Positions 45,524 to 58,371 of a stretch of DNA of 64,000 bases are shown here, one piece after another. Source of the DNA: Endomychus coccineus (lineage: Eukaryota > Arthropoda > Insecta > Coleoptera > Endomychidae); contig OY294068.1 of the NCBI GenBank assembly GCA_958510875.1, positions 200,867,997 to 200,931,996 of the forward strand, written 5' to 3'. Both the position numbers and the translations under genes were made by a program. Every line of letters begins with the position of its first letter. The first letter of the stretch is position 1. The notes under the pieces were generated by a model. It saw only the letters and a program-made list of their open reading frames with translations. It did not search any database and was not told where the DNA came from.

Positions 45524-47659
45524 ATGAACAATTTGATAGTACCACCGTCTCCTAATTGGTTTGAAGTGAAAATCCTAGCATGTGCTTCGGATAATACTGT
45601 GATATACGGGTCTAGACATGATTTAATAATTATTTACCCCACAGCTAAAGATCAGCCTCTTTCGATAAAATTTATAGACAGAGCACATACTCAGAAGTAA
45701 GTACTACCTTGACTTATTAGGCGACATTAAACACTAAAGCACAAGTAAATTCTATAAATAGGGAACAATCACCCTTATCTATTGAAAAGTCCTCAGTACT
45801 TTAATAGTATTTTTAGTGGATAAGGGTGATAATTTTGTATTTATAGTGTTATAGAGTATCCACAGTGTGAACTTTTTTATATTTTATCACATGTAAATTC
45901 CTACTGAACTTCATAATATAGGATGAGGTTTAATTGAACAGCAGAATGAAATTGTATCAGATTGTTAATGAATCCAGTAGATTGTTCTGATTCTTTAGAT
46001 GAAATGAGGGTTTTGATTCTATGATGCATCTTTGATAAAGTTCTATTCACTTTTTTCTAAAAGTAATATGGTTTTTTTTACACATTAAACGTAATTTTCA
46101 ATAGGATTTGTAAAAAAACAATGATAATGGAATTGTTTTGTCTGTTCTTAGAATTACATCGGTTGATGTCAATAATCAATGGGGGCAACCCAATAAATGG
46201 GCAGTAACGTCTGGTGAAGATAAAATTATCAAGGTCTGGGATATCGAAAAAAGAGAAAAGCGACATATGCAAAACGCACATACAGTAAGTTTTTCCAGTT
46301 GATCATTCCTGAAACACATTCTACTTCCTTAATTGTAGGAATCGAAGGATAAAGTCATAGGAGCCAGCTTCCTGAACGAAAATCGAATATTGAGCGTTTC
46401 TGAGAACGGACTATTAGTTCTTTGGGTCCTGTCCACTAATGAAATTACAAAATTGAAGGGCCTTTTTGAGTCTAAAGTATCAATTACTTGTTTCGAACCG
46501 TGCCCTCATGCGTCATATAAAACTGCTTTCGGTTTGAAGAATGGTTTGATCATTGTGGCAGATTTACGAAGTAAGTGTAACTGTGATATGTCGAATTGTT
46601 TGTCTTTATTTTGATTAATTGTACTTTTAAGAAAAAGGGAAGGTTCTCTTCAAACTCAGAGGTCACGATAAAGAGGTTGTTTCGTTATCTTGGTGTCCAG
46701 TTCCAATCAATATATTTCCTTCCAAACCAAACCATTATTTGACTGGGACTGTTCCGATCGAAGCCACCCAAGAATCTCCAAAAACTAAAAAAGTAGAAGT
46801 GATAGAAATCGAAATAAAAGGGATGAGTCCACTTGAGTTTATTCTACAACACGCTAACGAAAATAAGAAACCTAATCCATGGATCAATCTCAAACATGCC
46901 GATGACGATGATCCAGAAGTAACAATAGATCCCCCAGTGATGGAAATGAAAGAATATCAGCACGATTTTCTGTCGGAATGTGAAAATGTGATGAAAAAAA
47001 TCGTTGGCGGCGGCAAATCTGAATTCGACGAAAGGGACGAAGATAACGACGCAACCGCAGAAATTCCAAAAGAAATTGCCGTTGCGAAAGACGACGAAGA
47101 GATTGCTTCATCTGGAATCGGCGCTGAAACGAAAGTTAAAGATAAACAGGTGGAGCAACTCGAGAGGAAAGTCGAAGATGCTGACGCGGAATCGCTTCCA
47201 ACTGTTCCGGTAGATGTTCCCGAGACAGCTCCCCAAGAACCGATTCTCGGGCAGGTTGATCTGAAACCTGAAGAAACCATAGAAGAAAGAAACGCAAACG
47301 TTCTCGCTGAACGGGACAACGTTCCGGTACCGTCAGCTCCCGAAATAGTCGAGGAAGAACCGAGAGACGAATGTCTTCTAGCATCGTCAGCTAAAGACAG
47401 GTAAGTCGTCCGAACGTGCCTTGGATCGATCCGATAGTTGTGTAAACGTTTATTTTTTCAGAAATATATACATCTGGCGGGCCGGCACCGACGGAAGAAT
47501 GCAGACGTTCTTCAACATACCGGACTGGAAAGCGAAATCGAGAAATTATAGAGATAAAAGAGAAATCTGGGTGGTCGTCAATTGGATCGCACCCTTGAAA
47601 TTGATATCTACCAGTAAGAAATGTGAACTTTTGCAATGGATCCTGCCGAAATCTAAGGG
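45524..47659 (+). CDS. Gemin5: Gemin5 (rigor mortis), exons 1-5
   Basis: N-terminal WD-repeat part of the snRNA-binding subunit of the SMN complex, which recognises the Sm site and cap of pre-snRNAs in the cytoplasm. Exons: 45524-45696, 46152-46284, 46339-46570, 46632-47400, 47462-47659; phases 2, 0, 1, 2, 2. The start is fixed by VPPSPNWFEV, like the vertebrate LPPSPNWY N-terminus whose aromatic pair contacts RNA. WD features: SGEDKIIKVWDIEKREKR (exon 2), LVLWVL (exon 3), LRGHDKEVVSLSWCPVP (exon 4), NIYIWRAGTDGRM and CELLQWIL (exon 5). Exon 4 also holds an acidic, low-complexity insertion of about 200 residues between two blades, much longer than the equivalent vertebrate linker. Confidence 0.93.
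45768..45832. repeat. Short foldback relic in Gemin5 intron 1
   Basis: AATCACCCTTATCTA and TAGTGGATAAGGGTGAT are inverted ends about 60 bp apart; the inner TCCTCAGTACTTTAATAGTA is the reverse complement of sequence after the same motif at about 1085. A deleted copy of the family seen at 1073 and 38160. Confidence 0.6.
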
Positions 47660-47726
47660 GTAAGTCTGAATTACGTCACGTTATTTGATCGGCACGGTAG
47701 AAACGACAAAATTGTTGTAACGCTAG

Positions 47727-50700
47727 AGTTGCTTTGCTTATTTTTGCATTATTTTGACTTTGAATAGGGTTGCTTTGTTTATTTTTGCATTATTTTGACT
47801 TTGAATAGGGTTGCTTTGTTTATTTTGACTTTGAATAGGGTTGCTTTGTTTATTTTGACTTTGAATAGGGTTGCTTTGCTTATTTTTGCATCATTTTGAC
47901 TTTGAATAGGGTTGCTTTGTTTATTTTAACTTTAAATAGGGTTGCTTTGTTTATTTTTGCATTATTTTGACTTTAAATAGGGTTGCTTTGTTTATTTTGA
48001 CTTTGAATAGGGTTGCTTTGTTTATTTTAACTTTGAATAGGGTTGCTTTGTTTATTTTTGCATTATTTTGACTTTAAATAGGGTTGCTTTGTTTATTTTG
48101 ACTTTGAATAGGGTTGCTTTGTTTATTTTTGCATTATTTTATTTTGAATAGGGTTGCTTTGTTTATTTTTGCATTATTTTGACTTTGAATAGGGTTGCTT
48201 TGTTTATTTTGACTTTGAATAGGGTTGCTTTGTTTATTTTAACTTTGAATAGGGTTGCTTTGTTTATTTTTGCATTATTTTGACTTTAAATAGGGTTGCT
48301 TTGTTTATTTTGACTTTGAATAGGGTTGCTTTGTTTATTTTTGCATTATTTTATTTTGAATAGGGTTGCTTTGTTTATTTTTGCATTATTTTGACTTTGA
48401 ATAGGGTTGCTTTGTTTATTTTGACTTTGAATAGGGTTGCTTTGTTTATTTTAACTTTAAATAGGGTTGCTTTGTTTATTTTTGCATTATTTTGACTTTG
48501 AATAGGGTTGCTTTGTTTATTTTAACTTTGAATAGGGTTGCTTTGTTTATTTTTGCATTATTTTGACTTTAAATAGGGTTGCTTTGTTTATTTTGACTTT
48601 GAATAGGGTTGCTTTGTTTATTTTTGCATTATTTTGACTTTGAATAGGGTTGCTTTGTTTATTTTGACTTTGAATAGGGTTGCTTTGTTTATTTTGACTT
48701 TGAATAGGGTTGCTTTGCTTATTTTTGCATTGTTTTGACTTTAAATAGGGTTGCTTTGTTTATTTTTGCATTATTTTGACTTTGAATAGGGTTGCTTTGT
48801 TTATTTTGACTTTGAATAGGGTTGCTTTGTTTATTTTTGCATTATTTTATTTTGAATAGGGTTGCTTTGTTTATTTTTGCATTATTTTGACTTTGAATAG
48901 GGTTGCTTTGTTTATTTTGACTTTGAATAGGGTTGCTTTGTTTATTTTGACTTTGAATAGGGTTGCTTTGCTTATTTTTGCATCATTTTGACTTTGAATA
49001 GGGTTGCTTTGTTTATTTTAACTTTAAATAGGGTTGCTTTGTTTATTTTTGCATTATTTTGACTTTGAATAGGGTTGCTTTGTTTATTTTAACTTTGAAT
49101 AGGGTTGCTTTGTTTATTTTTGCATTATTTTGACTTTAAATAGGGTTGCTTTGTTTATTTTGACTTTGAATAGGGTTGCTTTGTTTATTTTTGCATTATT
49201 TTATTTTGAATAGGGTTGCTTTGTTTATTTTTGCATTATTTTGACTTTGAATAGGGTTGCTTTGTTTATTTTGACTTTGAATAGGGTTGCTTTGTTTATT
49301 TTGACTTTGAATAGGGTTGCTTTGCTTATTTTTGCATCATTTTGACTTTGAATAGGGTTGCTTTGTTTATTTTAACTTTAAATAGGGTTGCTTTGTTTAT
49401 TTTTGCATTATTTTGACTTTAAATAGGGTTGCTTTGTTTATTTTGACTTTGAATAGGGTTGCTTTGTTTATTTTTGCATTATTTTGACTTTAAATAGGGT
49501 TGCTTTGTTTATTTTTGCATTATTTTGACTTTGAATAGGGTTGCTTTGTTTATTTTAACTTTGAATAGGGTTGCTTTGTTTATTTTTGCATTATTTTGAC
49601 TTTAAATAGGGTTGCTTTGTTTATTTTGACTTTGAATAGGGTTGCTTTGTTTATTTTTGCATTATTTTATTTTGAATAGGGTTGCTTTGTTTATTTTTGC
49701 ATTATTTTGACTTTGAATAGGGTTGCTTTGTTTATTTTGACTTTGAATAGGGTTGCTTTGTTTATTTTGACTTTGAATAGGGTTGCTTTGCTTATTTTTG
49801 CATCATTTTGACTTTGAATAGGGTTGTTTTGTTTATTTTAACTTTAAATAGGGTTGCTTTGTTTATTTTTGCATTATTTTGACTTTAAATAGGGTTGCTT
49901 TGTTTATTTTGACTTTGAATAGGGTTGCTTTGTTTATTTTAACTTTGAATAGGGTTGCTTTGTTTATTTTTGCATTATTTTGACTTTAAATAGGGTTGCT
50001 TTGTTTATTTTGACTTTGAATAGGGTTGCTTTGTTTATTTTTGCATTATTTTATTTTGAATAGGGTTGCTTTGTTTATTTTTGCATTATTTTGACTTTGA
50101 ATAGGGTTGCTTTGTTTATTTTGACTTTGAATAGGGTTGCTTTGTTTATTTTAACTTTGAATAGGGTTGCTTTGTTTATTTTTGCATTATTTTGACTTTA
50201 AATAGGGTTGCTTTGTTTATTTTGACTTTGAATAGGGTTGCTTTGTTTATTTTTGCATTATTTTATTTTGAATAGGGTTGCTTTGTTTATTTTTGCATTA
50301 TTTTGACTTTGAATAGGGTTGCTTTGTTTATTTTGACTTTGAATAGGGTTGCTTTGTTTATTTTGACTTTGAATAGGGTTGCTTTGCTTATTTTTGCATC
50401 ATTTTGACTTTGAATAGGGTTGCTTTGTTTATTTTAACTTTAAATAGGGTTGCTTTGTTTATTTTTGCATTATTTTGACTTTAAATAGGGTTGCTTTGTT
50501 TATTTTGACTTTGAATAGGGTTGCTTTGTTTATTTTAACTTTGAATAGGGTTGCTTTGTTTATTTTTGCATTATTTTGACTTTAAATAGGGTTGCTTTGT
50601 TTATTTTGACTTTGAATAGGGTTGCTTTGTTTATTTTTGCATTATTTTATTTTGAATAGGGTTGCTTTGTTTATTTTTGCATTATTTTGACTTTGAATAG

Positions 50701-51870
50701 GGTTGCTTTGTTTATTTTGACTTTGAATAGGGTTGCTTTGTTTATTTTAACTTTAAATAGGGTTGCTTTGTTTATTTTTGCATTATTTTGACTTTAAATA
50801 GGGTTGCTTTGTTTATTTTGACTTTGAATAGGGTTGCTTTGCTTATTTTTGCATCATTTTGACTTTGAATAGGGTTGCTTTGTTTATTTTAACTTTAAAT
50901 AGGGTTGCTTTGTTTATTTTTGCATTATTTTGACTTTGAATAGGGTTGCTTTGTTTATTTTAACTTTGAATAGGGTTGCTTTGTTTATTTTTGCATTATT
51001 TTGACTTTAAATAGGGTTGCTTTGTTTATTTTGACTTTGAATAGGGTTGCTTTGTTTATTTTTGCATTATTTTATTTTGAATAGGGTTGCTTTGTTTATT
51101 TTTGCATTATTTTGACTTTGAATAGGGTTGCTTTGTTTATTTTGACTTTGAATAGGGTTGCTTTGTTTATTTTGACTTTGAATAGGGTTGCTTTGCTTAT
51201 TTTTGCATCATTTTGACTTTGAATAGGGTTGCTTTGTTTATTTTAACTTTAAATAGGGTTGCTTTGTTTATTTTTGCATTATTTTGACTTTAAATAGGGT
51301 TGCTTTGTTTATTTTGACTTTGAATAGGGTTGCTTTGTTTATTTTTGCATTATTTTATTTTGAATAGGGTTGCTTTGTTTATTTTTGCATTATTTTGACT
51401 TTGAATAGGGTTGCTTTGTTTATTTTGACTTTGAATAGGGTTGCTTTGTTTATTTTGGCTTTGAATAGGGTTGCTTTGCTTATTTTTGCATCATTTTGAC
51501 TTTGAATAGGGTTGCTTTGTTTATTTTAACTTTAAATAGGGTTGCTTTGCTTATTTTTGCATCATTTTGACTTTGAATAGGGTTGCTTTGTTTATTTTAA
51601 CTTTAAATAGGGTTGCTTTGTTTATTTTTGCATTATTTTGACTTTAAATAGGGTTGCTTTGTTTATTTTTGCATTATTTTGACTTTGAATAGGGTTGCTT
51701 TCTTTATTTTGACTTTGAATAGGGTTGCTTTGTTTATTTTGACTTTGAATAGGGTTGCTTTGTTTATTTTTGCATTATTTTGACTTTGAATAGGGTTGCT
51801 TTGTTTATTTTTGCATTATTTTGACTTTGAATAGGGTTGCTTTGTTTATTTTGGCATTATTTTGACTTTG
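47727..51870. repeat. 4.1-kb minisatellite in Gemin5 intron 5
   Basis: Uninterrupted tandem repeats of GAATAGGGTTGCTTTGTTTA followed by either TTTTTGCATTATTTTGACTTT (about 41-bp unit) or TTTTGACTTT (about 30-bp unit). A/G variants (AAATAGGG, TTTAACTTT, GCTTATTTTTGCATCA, TTATTTTATTTTGAATAGG) recur in a set order, and distances between the TTTTATTTTGAATAGG variants are often multiples of about 71 bp (41+30), so there is a higher-order repeat. From length, more than 100 units. The copies are nearly identical. Confidence 0.97.
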
Positions 51871-51960
51871 ACCACCATCACTTTCTTTCTTTTTACTTTG
51901 TGTTCGTTATATTGTTATAGCGACCGCTTTTCGCTATATGTTATTTTGGGTTTGTGTATA

Positions 51961-52291
51961 CAGGGTGTTTCATTTTTAAATGAACAAACTTCTTGCCAGT
52001 TGTATGTGTTAATTTTGGGCCCATTTAAGAAAGAAATGTGGTTATCTGGTTCACTGAGGACTGTTTTTCATATTTCCACTACAGATTCATAGGTAGCCTG
52101 TTTATTGGTAGAACACGTCCACAAAATGCCATTTTTTCAGGAATTTCAAGAAAAAAAGAAATTTTTTCTCATTTTTAGAAGCGTGTAACTTTTCAAAGAA
52201 AGTCCTAAGAGCTTTTGTTAACATGAATTCCTTTTAATTTTCAAAAAGGAATTTCCCCCTAAAAACTTTCGCACTTATTTAGAACATCCTG
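51961..52291. mobile_element. TIR element of 331 bp with TA duplication
   Basis: Ends CAGGGTGTTTC and GAACATCCTG are imperfect inverted repeats, both flanked by TA. This suits a Tc1/mariner-like MITE. No coding sequence. It lies between the minisatellite and exon 6 of Gemin5. Confidence 0.6.
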
Positions 52292-52643
52292 TATGCTAGT
52301 AGTAATTTTATTATCTTTTAATGAACCCCTGTTCTCTTAGCCCAAATATAAAACTACTAAATTTTGGAGCAACTTGGTGAATGTATGCTTTCCAATTCAA
52401 CTTCGAATCTATTTTCAAGCTCAAGGATTTGGTTGTGTTTTTGAAAAATGTTTATATTATGTTAGTAAAAATTATTTAATTCAGAATTACTCTTCATTCA
52501 TAAAATTGATAATTTAGAAATGTACATAAAATTTATTTAGCTCATATCAACTTATTTTTTTAATGAAAGTCCCATAAATGTTTTTTTATTATTATCAATA
52601 TATTGTCTGAATAAAAAAATAAAAAAAAAATAATAAATTGCAG

Positions 52644-53144
52644 ATCTGCGAATCAATACAAAGTTTTGAGCAACGACCACCATTCCGTTGTATTCGGTCT
52701 AGCATCGCCCAAGCATATTTACAACAAAGAAGATTGGTTGGACGAAGTGGATACGAGCCTTTGGTCTTTCGATCAGGACCGTTATCTGTTGAATACATCG
52801 TTGAATTCGGAAAATGAAACTCTGACCACGCTCAACACCATGTGGGGGAGTATACAGTGTTTTGCACAGTCTCCCTGTGATCCCAACAGGTAAGTTTTTT
52901 TTTTAATTTTTCGTGAGAAAGAGATCACGTCTATTGCCGTTTGTGTTATTTATTGTCTCGTATTATTTCCAGGTTAGGTCTCGGTATGGGTAACGGCAGT
53001 ATCAGAATATGGAATATGAGTTGTCCACATTTGAGAAGTTTCACGGCCGCAACCTATTCTAGGCAAATTCAGACCAAGGTCACGTCGTTAGCCTGGCATC
53101 CTACCGTAGAAATGCAATTGGCTTTCGCTACGGAAGAAGGAAGG
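52644..53144 (+). CDS. Gemin5: Gemin5, exons 6-7
   Basis: Exons 52644-52889 and 52973-53144, phases 2 and 0. Exon 6 begins after ATAAATTGCAG and encodes the SNDHHSVVFGLASPK strand region and a long loop. Exon 7 encodes LGMGNGSIRIWNMSC and KVTSLAWHPTVEMQLAFATE, which align with the vertebrate IGVGDGMIRVWNT and [20 protein letters not shown] at the border of the two WD propellers. Confidence 0.94.
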
Positions 53145-53269
53145 GTAAGATACATTACTGTTGCTGTTGCAATAATGTGTGCCTTCACTGCGTTTCAATT
53201 CATAAACTGGGATAACCTGTACATTTTTCAATTTCGTATTCTAATAATAAATAATTATTTATTCAATTA

Positions 53270-54890
53270 ATAAAATAAAAATTAATAATAATTTCGTACA
53301 AATGATATTAAAATTTAATTTTAAAAATTATTAAATTCAAATAAAACTTTCAATAAAAGTATTTAGAAATAATATTTAGAGGTAAAATGTTTTGCAAAAA
53401 AAAAGTTCCAAAATTTCTTACTTAATCAAAACGTTGTTTACTAAAACAATATTTATTTTCCAAAAGTATTTTCCAATACTATAAAATTAAATATGTTTCT
53501 TTTAAATTTAAATGAAGAAATTTCACAATATTTTTCTATATTTCAATAGTAAATAGCTAATTTATTTATTTTTTCTATTCATTTAATTAATAAAATTAAA
53601 ATTAATAATAATTCCATACAAATTATATTTAAATTTAATTCTTAATCATAAATATAAATTTTTTATATTCAAAATCCATAAAAGTTTAATAAATTTATTA
53701 ATAAAATTACTTATATAAAATATTAAAATGAAAAAGGAAAAATATGTATTTAAAATTTCATCTAAAAAACGATAAAGATGAAAAATTTTTACTCAAATTA
53801 AACTTCATTTACTAACAAATAAATAAAATTTCTCACTAAACCAAAACTTTATTTATTAAAGTAATATTTATTTTTCAAAATTCTTGTTCAATACTTATTA
53901 AATATGATTAAATTTATTTTTTCTTGAAAATTTTAAATTTAAATATATTTCTTTTGAATTTAAATGAAGAAATTTTCAAATAATTTCTAATAGTAAATAA
54001 TTAATTTCTTTATTTTTTCCATTTATTAATATTAATATTATTTATTAATTAATGAAATTAAAATTAATAATAATTCTCTACAAATTATATTAAAATTTAA
54101 TTCTCAATTGTAAATATAAATTTGATATATTCAAAACACAAAAATGTAATAAATTTATTAATATAATTACTTATAAAATATCGAAATAAAAAAATATGTA
54201 TTTAAAATTTCATCTAAAAAACTGTAAATATGAAAAATTTCTTATTTTACCAAAACTTTATTTATTAAAGTAATATTTATTCTCAAAATTCTTGTTCAAT
54301 ACTTATTAAATATGATTAAATTTATTTTTTCTTGAAAATTGTAAATTTAAATATATTTCTTTTAAATTTAAATGAAGAAATTTTCAAACAATTTCTAATA
54401 GTAAATAATTAATTTCTTTATTTTTTCCATTTATTAATATTAATATTATTTATTAATTAATGAAATTAAAATTAATAATAATTCTCTACAAATTATATTA
54501 AAATTTAATTCTCACTTATAAATATAAATTTGATATATTCAAAACACAAAAATGTAATAAATTTATTAATATAATTACTTATAAAATATCGAAATAAAAA
54601 AATATGTATTTAAAATTTCATCTAAAAACCGATAAAGATGAAAAATTTCTTATTTTACAAAAACTTTATTTATTAAAGTAATATTTATTTTCAAAATTCT
54701 TATTCAATACTTATAAAATATAATTACATTCATTTTCAAAATAATAAAAATAATTATATTTCTTTTTAATTTAGAACAAGAAATTTTTAAATAATTTTTC
54801 ATAAGTTAGTGATTATTAATTAATTTAGTTAATTAATAACAATTCCCTAATAAAGTAATTGAATTATTTAAATAAAATTTTTTTGCACAA
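53270..54890. repeat. AT-rich repeat family in Gemin5 intron 7
   Basis: About four diverged units of roughly 400 bp, with TCTCTACAAATTATATTAAA (54072, 54482) and relatives at 53612 and 53297, and the AAAGTAATATTTATT and AATATATTTCTTTT landmarks. Same family as 37420-38120 and 56730-57230. No gene. Confidence 0.7.
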
Positions 54891-54896
54891 TTGCAG

Positions 54897-56440
54897 ATTG
54901 GTTTATTGAATACTGGCACGTTCAAGGCTCCGACAATATTTCAGCAATACTTTGCAAATAAAGTGCATAAAATCGAATGGGGACCCATATCGGGAAATAA
55001 GAAGAATATTGGTTTGTACGCCATCGCTGACGGTTCCTTGGTGGTGTATAATCCGTCGAAAGTCAATGATGGTAAGGTATACATTATTTCAGAATTATCC
55101 TAAAATATCGCGAGTAGTTTCCAAACTTATTGTTGTTCTCTTTATTCCCTTCATCATTCTTTGTTTAAGTTATTGAGGTATATTTTCAGTTGACCCCCGT
55201 ACATCAATAACAAAGATACGAGGGTTAATCGTAAGTGCCAATATTTCTCGTTTACCCCTCGTATTAGCGGTTCATATATACGAGGGTCAGTCAATATATA
55301 AAGTAAAAGTGTTCCCTTGGAATGAATGAACTGTTTGATTTTTTTTTCATCCCAACAGCGCCTTTGGTAATTGATTTACCCGATAAGACGTACGCCTATA
55401 CTTTCGCCTGGAAGCCCGATTATAGTATGATGGTACTTTGTGACATAAACGGCCTGGTTTACGTATATTCAACCGATTTGCGGATTATAGCAACTTACTA
55501 CCTGAAAAAGAAGATATATTATCTAACGTGGCATCCGGACGCGCTATCTAGCGGCGAATCGCCCCACTATAACTGGATGGCCGCCTGTCAAGACAACACA
55601 CTGTACATTTACAACTTCGGCAATGTCATCGACACCGGTAAGATTTAAACATGTCGGGGGAGCTTGTACGAATCGTTTCGGCGAATGTTTTGTTGCAGAG
55701 AAAACCAGCATCGAAGATATTCACGTGGCGGTCCTGCAAAAACACCTCAGTTCGATAAACAGTTTGTCTTGGTGTCCTTTCGACGGAACCAAAATGGTAA
55801 CGGCCGGGGAAGACGGTATAGCTCAGGTAAATTTTCGATAAAAGTGATATGCGAAGGCTCAGTAACGCGTTATAAGTCGGAGTGTGTTTCCTAGGTATGG
55901 GATGTGGTGAACCAGGTCGTGTTGGCGTCATATTACGATAGAAATTTCGATCCGATCACGGCCGTCCACTGGAGTCCCGTCAACAAGGATATGGTGATTT
56001 GCGGTACCAAAAGTCAGATGCTGGTCGTTTGGAAAATATCCGATCATTCGGCAATAGTTGATGAGGGTAAGGCGCGGTTACTTTTCCCCGTTGAAATTTC
56101 AGTTTTTTCGATTCGTCTTTCACAGAGTTCATAACGAAACGTAAGGAGTATCTTCAGAGCATCAAAGTGGAAAGGAAAGCGATAGTCGCGACTTCATCGA
56201 ACGGCCCAGCGGCTGAAAAGAAGACTAAACGATTGATCAAAAACACGATCGTTCCCGCTTTCGTCGTCGGTGACGATTCGATCGGTAATAGGGTGCGACT
56301 TTTGGAACGTACGTTGGCGTGGAAAGAACGGCAACGGGGGTCCTTGGATGATGGCGACGCGCAGAAAGAAACGGAAGTGCCGGATATGTTGCAACTTTTC
56401 GGCAATCAAACTGACATGCTCAATTTGTTAACGATAAATG
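54897..56440 (+). CDS. Gemin5: Gemin5, exons 8-12
   Basis: Exons 54897-55071, 55359-55637, 55699-55826, 55895-56066 and 56126-56440; phases 1, 1, 0, 1, 1, all consistent. They encode the second WD propeller: HKIEWGPISGNKKNIGLYAI, YTFAWKPDYSMMVLCD and YYLTWHPDA with the vertebrate-like ISWHHE position, SSINSLSWCPFDGTKMVTAG and AVHWSPVNKDMVICGTKSQ with LVVWKISDH. Exon 12 then gives a basic, Lys-rich linker (KKTKRLIKNTIVPAF) as in other Gemin5 proteins between the propellers and the helical dimerisation domain. Three introns are only about 60-70 bp long. Confidence 0.95.
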
Positions 56441-56449
56441 GTAAGTCTC

Positions 56450-57366
56450 AGTATTAATTTAAATGTTGTTTTATCTAATTTTTATTTCCGCTTGAAGGTC
56501 CCAAATAAATTAAATTAAAATTGAAGGTGAAAAAATAATATAAAAAAAAAATGAATTTCCAAACTAAATGAGTTTATAATAAAAATATTATATATATAAT
56601 TTTTATAATTATAACTCATTTTCTTTAATTATTATTATTTTTTTAATCATTATTTAATAATAATTTTTATTATATAACTCATTTTATTTAATAATTAAGA
56701 ATGCCCACGTCGTCGAAACGAAAAATAAATATATTTTTTTTAAATTTAAATGAAGAAATTTTAACACAATTTTTTATATTTTAAAAATAAATAGCTAATT
56801 TATCTATTTTTTCTATTTATTTAATTAATGAAATTAAAATTAATAATAATTCCTTACAAATTATATTGAAATTTAATTCTTAAGTATAAATATAAATTTG
56901 TTATCCAAAACCCATGAAAATTTAATAAAACACTTATTAAATATTAAAATAAAAAAGTATTAAAATGTGTATTTAAAAACACTATATTTTATTTATTTTG
57001 AAATTTAAATTATAATAGTGAATATAAAAGAAAAAATTGCATAAATTATAAATATTAATAAATTTTTTATATTCAAAAACCATAAAAATTTAATATATTT
57101 ATTATTGAAATTACTTTTAAAAAATTACAAAAATGTACGTTCAAAATTTTATCTAAAAAACGATGATGAAAAATATTTATTTATTAAAGTAATATTCATT
57201 TTCAAAATTCTTGTTCAATACTTATAAAGTACCTGTAAGAGTTATTGACGTTCTATATCTAGACTTTCCTTTTTTTGTTAAGTTTTTTGGAAAATATAGA
57301 CGAAAACATTTCTACTGACATACACTGACTATTAGCTCTAAGTTATTCTCGATACACTTGTTCCAG
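56450..57366. repeat. Gemin5 intron 12 with AT-rich repeats
   Basis: 56730-57230 belongs to the AT-rich family of intron 7 and of SPTLC2 intron 7. The rest is AT-rich. No gene. Confidence 0.55.
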
Positions 57367-58371
57367 AAACGTCACAAAAGGAACGAGGCAAATACAGCGC
57401 CCTCACCTTGATATCTTTATGGAAAGGCGACATCTCCACCAATATCAAGGAAGCCATCGAAGCTCGTAGAGTGACGCCGCAAATAATAGCGTTGGCTCCT
57501 ATGGTGTCGCCAAAGTGAGTGTTAACTTCACAATTGGTGTTTAGATAATTTCTGTTTTTTTCTTCTGTTTTACCAGGATTTGGCAACAGGCATGCGAAAC
57601 TTACGCTTCGCAATTATCCGAAGACAATTCGGCCGATCCGTTGGATATCGCAACTTATTATTTGGCCTGTCACAAGATCGAACCCGCGATCGCGGCTTTA
57701 TGCGAACGCAGCATGTTCAAAGAGGCGCTCGCTCTCGCCAAATGCCGATTTCCAGAGGAGAATCCGTTCGTAGAGCAGATCATTCGAAAGTGGGCGGTGG
57801 ATTCCTCCGTAAAGGGCATTTTCGAAACCGCGGCACAATGGTAAGTTGAAAAATATTTCAAAGCACCCAGTCCACGAATCATTATGTTAATTGTAGTTTC
57901 ATCGTACTGGGCGAATACGAGGAAGCGGTTAAAATGTTATTCCGACGAACGGACGAAGAAGTATTGAAGTTCGCCTTGGAATTGGCTCGAAGGACCGACA
58001 AAAGCGAACTTATCGAAGCTGTCGCGTTCAGATGTAAGGTTTTTAGCGCGGAAGATGGTAAAACTGACGGGGTGGCGACTTTACCATCGCGAACGGAGGT
58101 CGCTTTAGCGGAAACTGAAAGTAATTTTTTCGCAATGCGTTAAATTGGGCTTTGTTAAGAAATATTCATTTTAGGTAACCAAAATTCTTCGTTGGACGTT
58201 AATAAAAGTGTTGGAAGTTCCGATATAAATTCTGACGAATCCATTTTAATTCGGAATAATCCAGAGTCTCCAGATGGTCTACAATCGAAGGGTGATGGAA
58301 AAGAAGAGAAAATTGTTTCGAGTGAAACCCTTGGGGCATCTATTGTTGAAACTTCCACGATTGAAGAGTAA
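57367..58371 (+). CDS. Gemin5: Gemin5, exons 13-16 (C-terminus)
   Basis: Exons 57367-57514, 57577-57840, 57897-58120 and 58175-58371 with the TAA at 58369. They encode the TPR-like helical dimerisation domain: LISLWKGDISTNIKEAIEAR matching the vertebrate LMLWKGDLKGVLQTAAERG, IIALAPMVSPK, IATYYLACHKIEPAI, SMFKEALALAKCRFPEENP and LGEYEEAVKML. The protein then ends with a Ser/Glu-rich tail about 100 residues after the domain. Total is about 1274 residues: shorter than the vertebrate protein (about 1500) and close in size to fly Rigor mortis. The C-terminal RNA-binding region of vertebrate Gemin5 is therefore absent or very short. Confidence 0.95.

Noticed and set aside
47727..51870. Regular short repeats as a CRISPR array
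   Set aside because: There are no unique spacers; units follow each other directly and the host is an animal. It is an intronic minisatellite.
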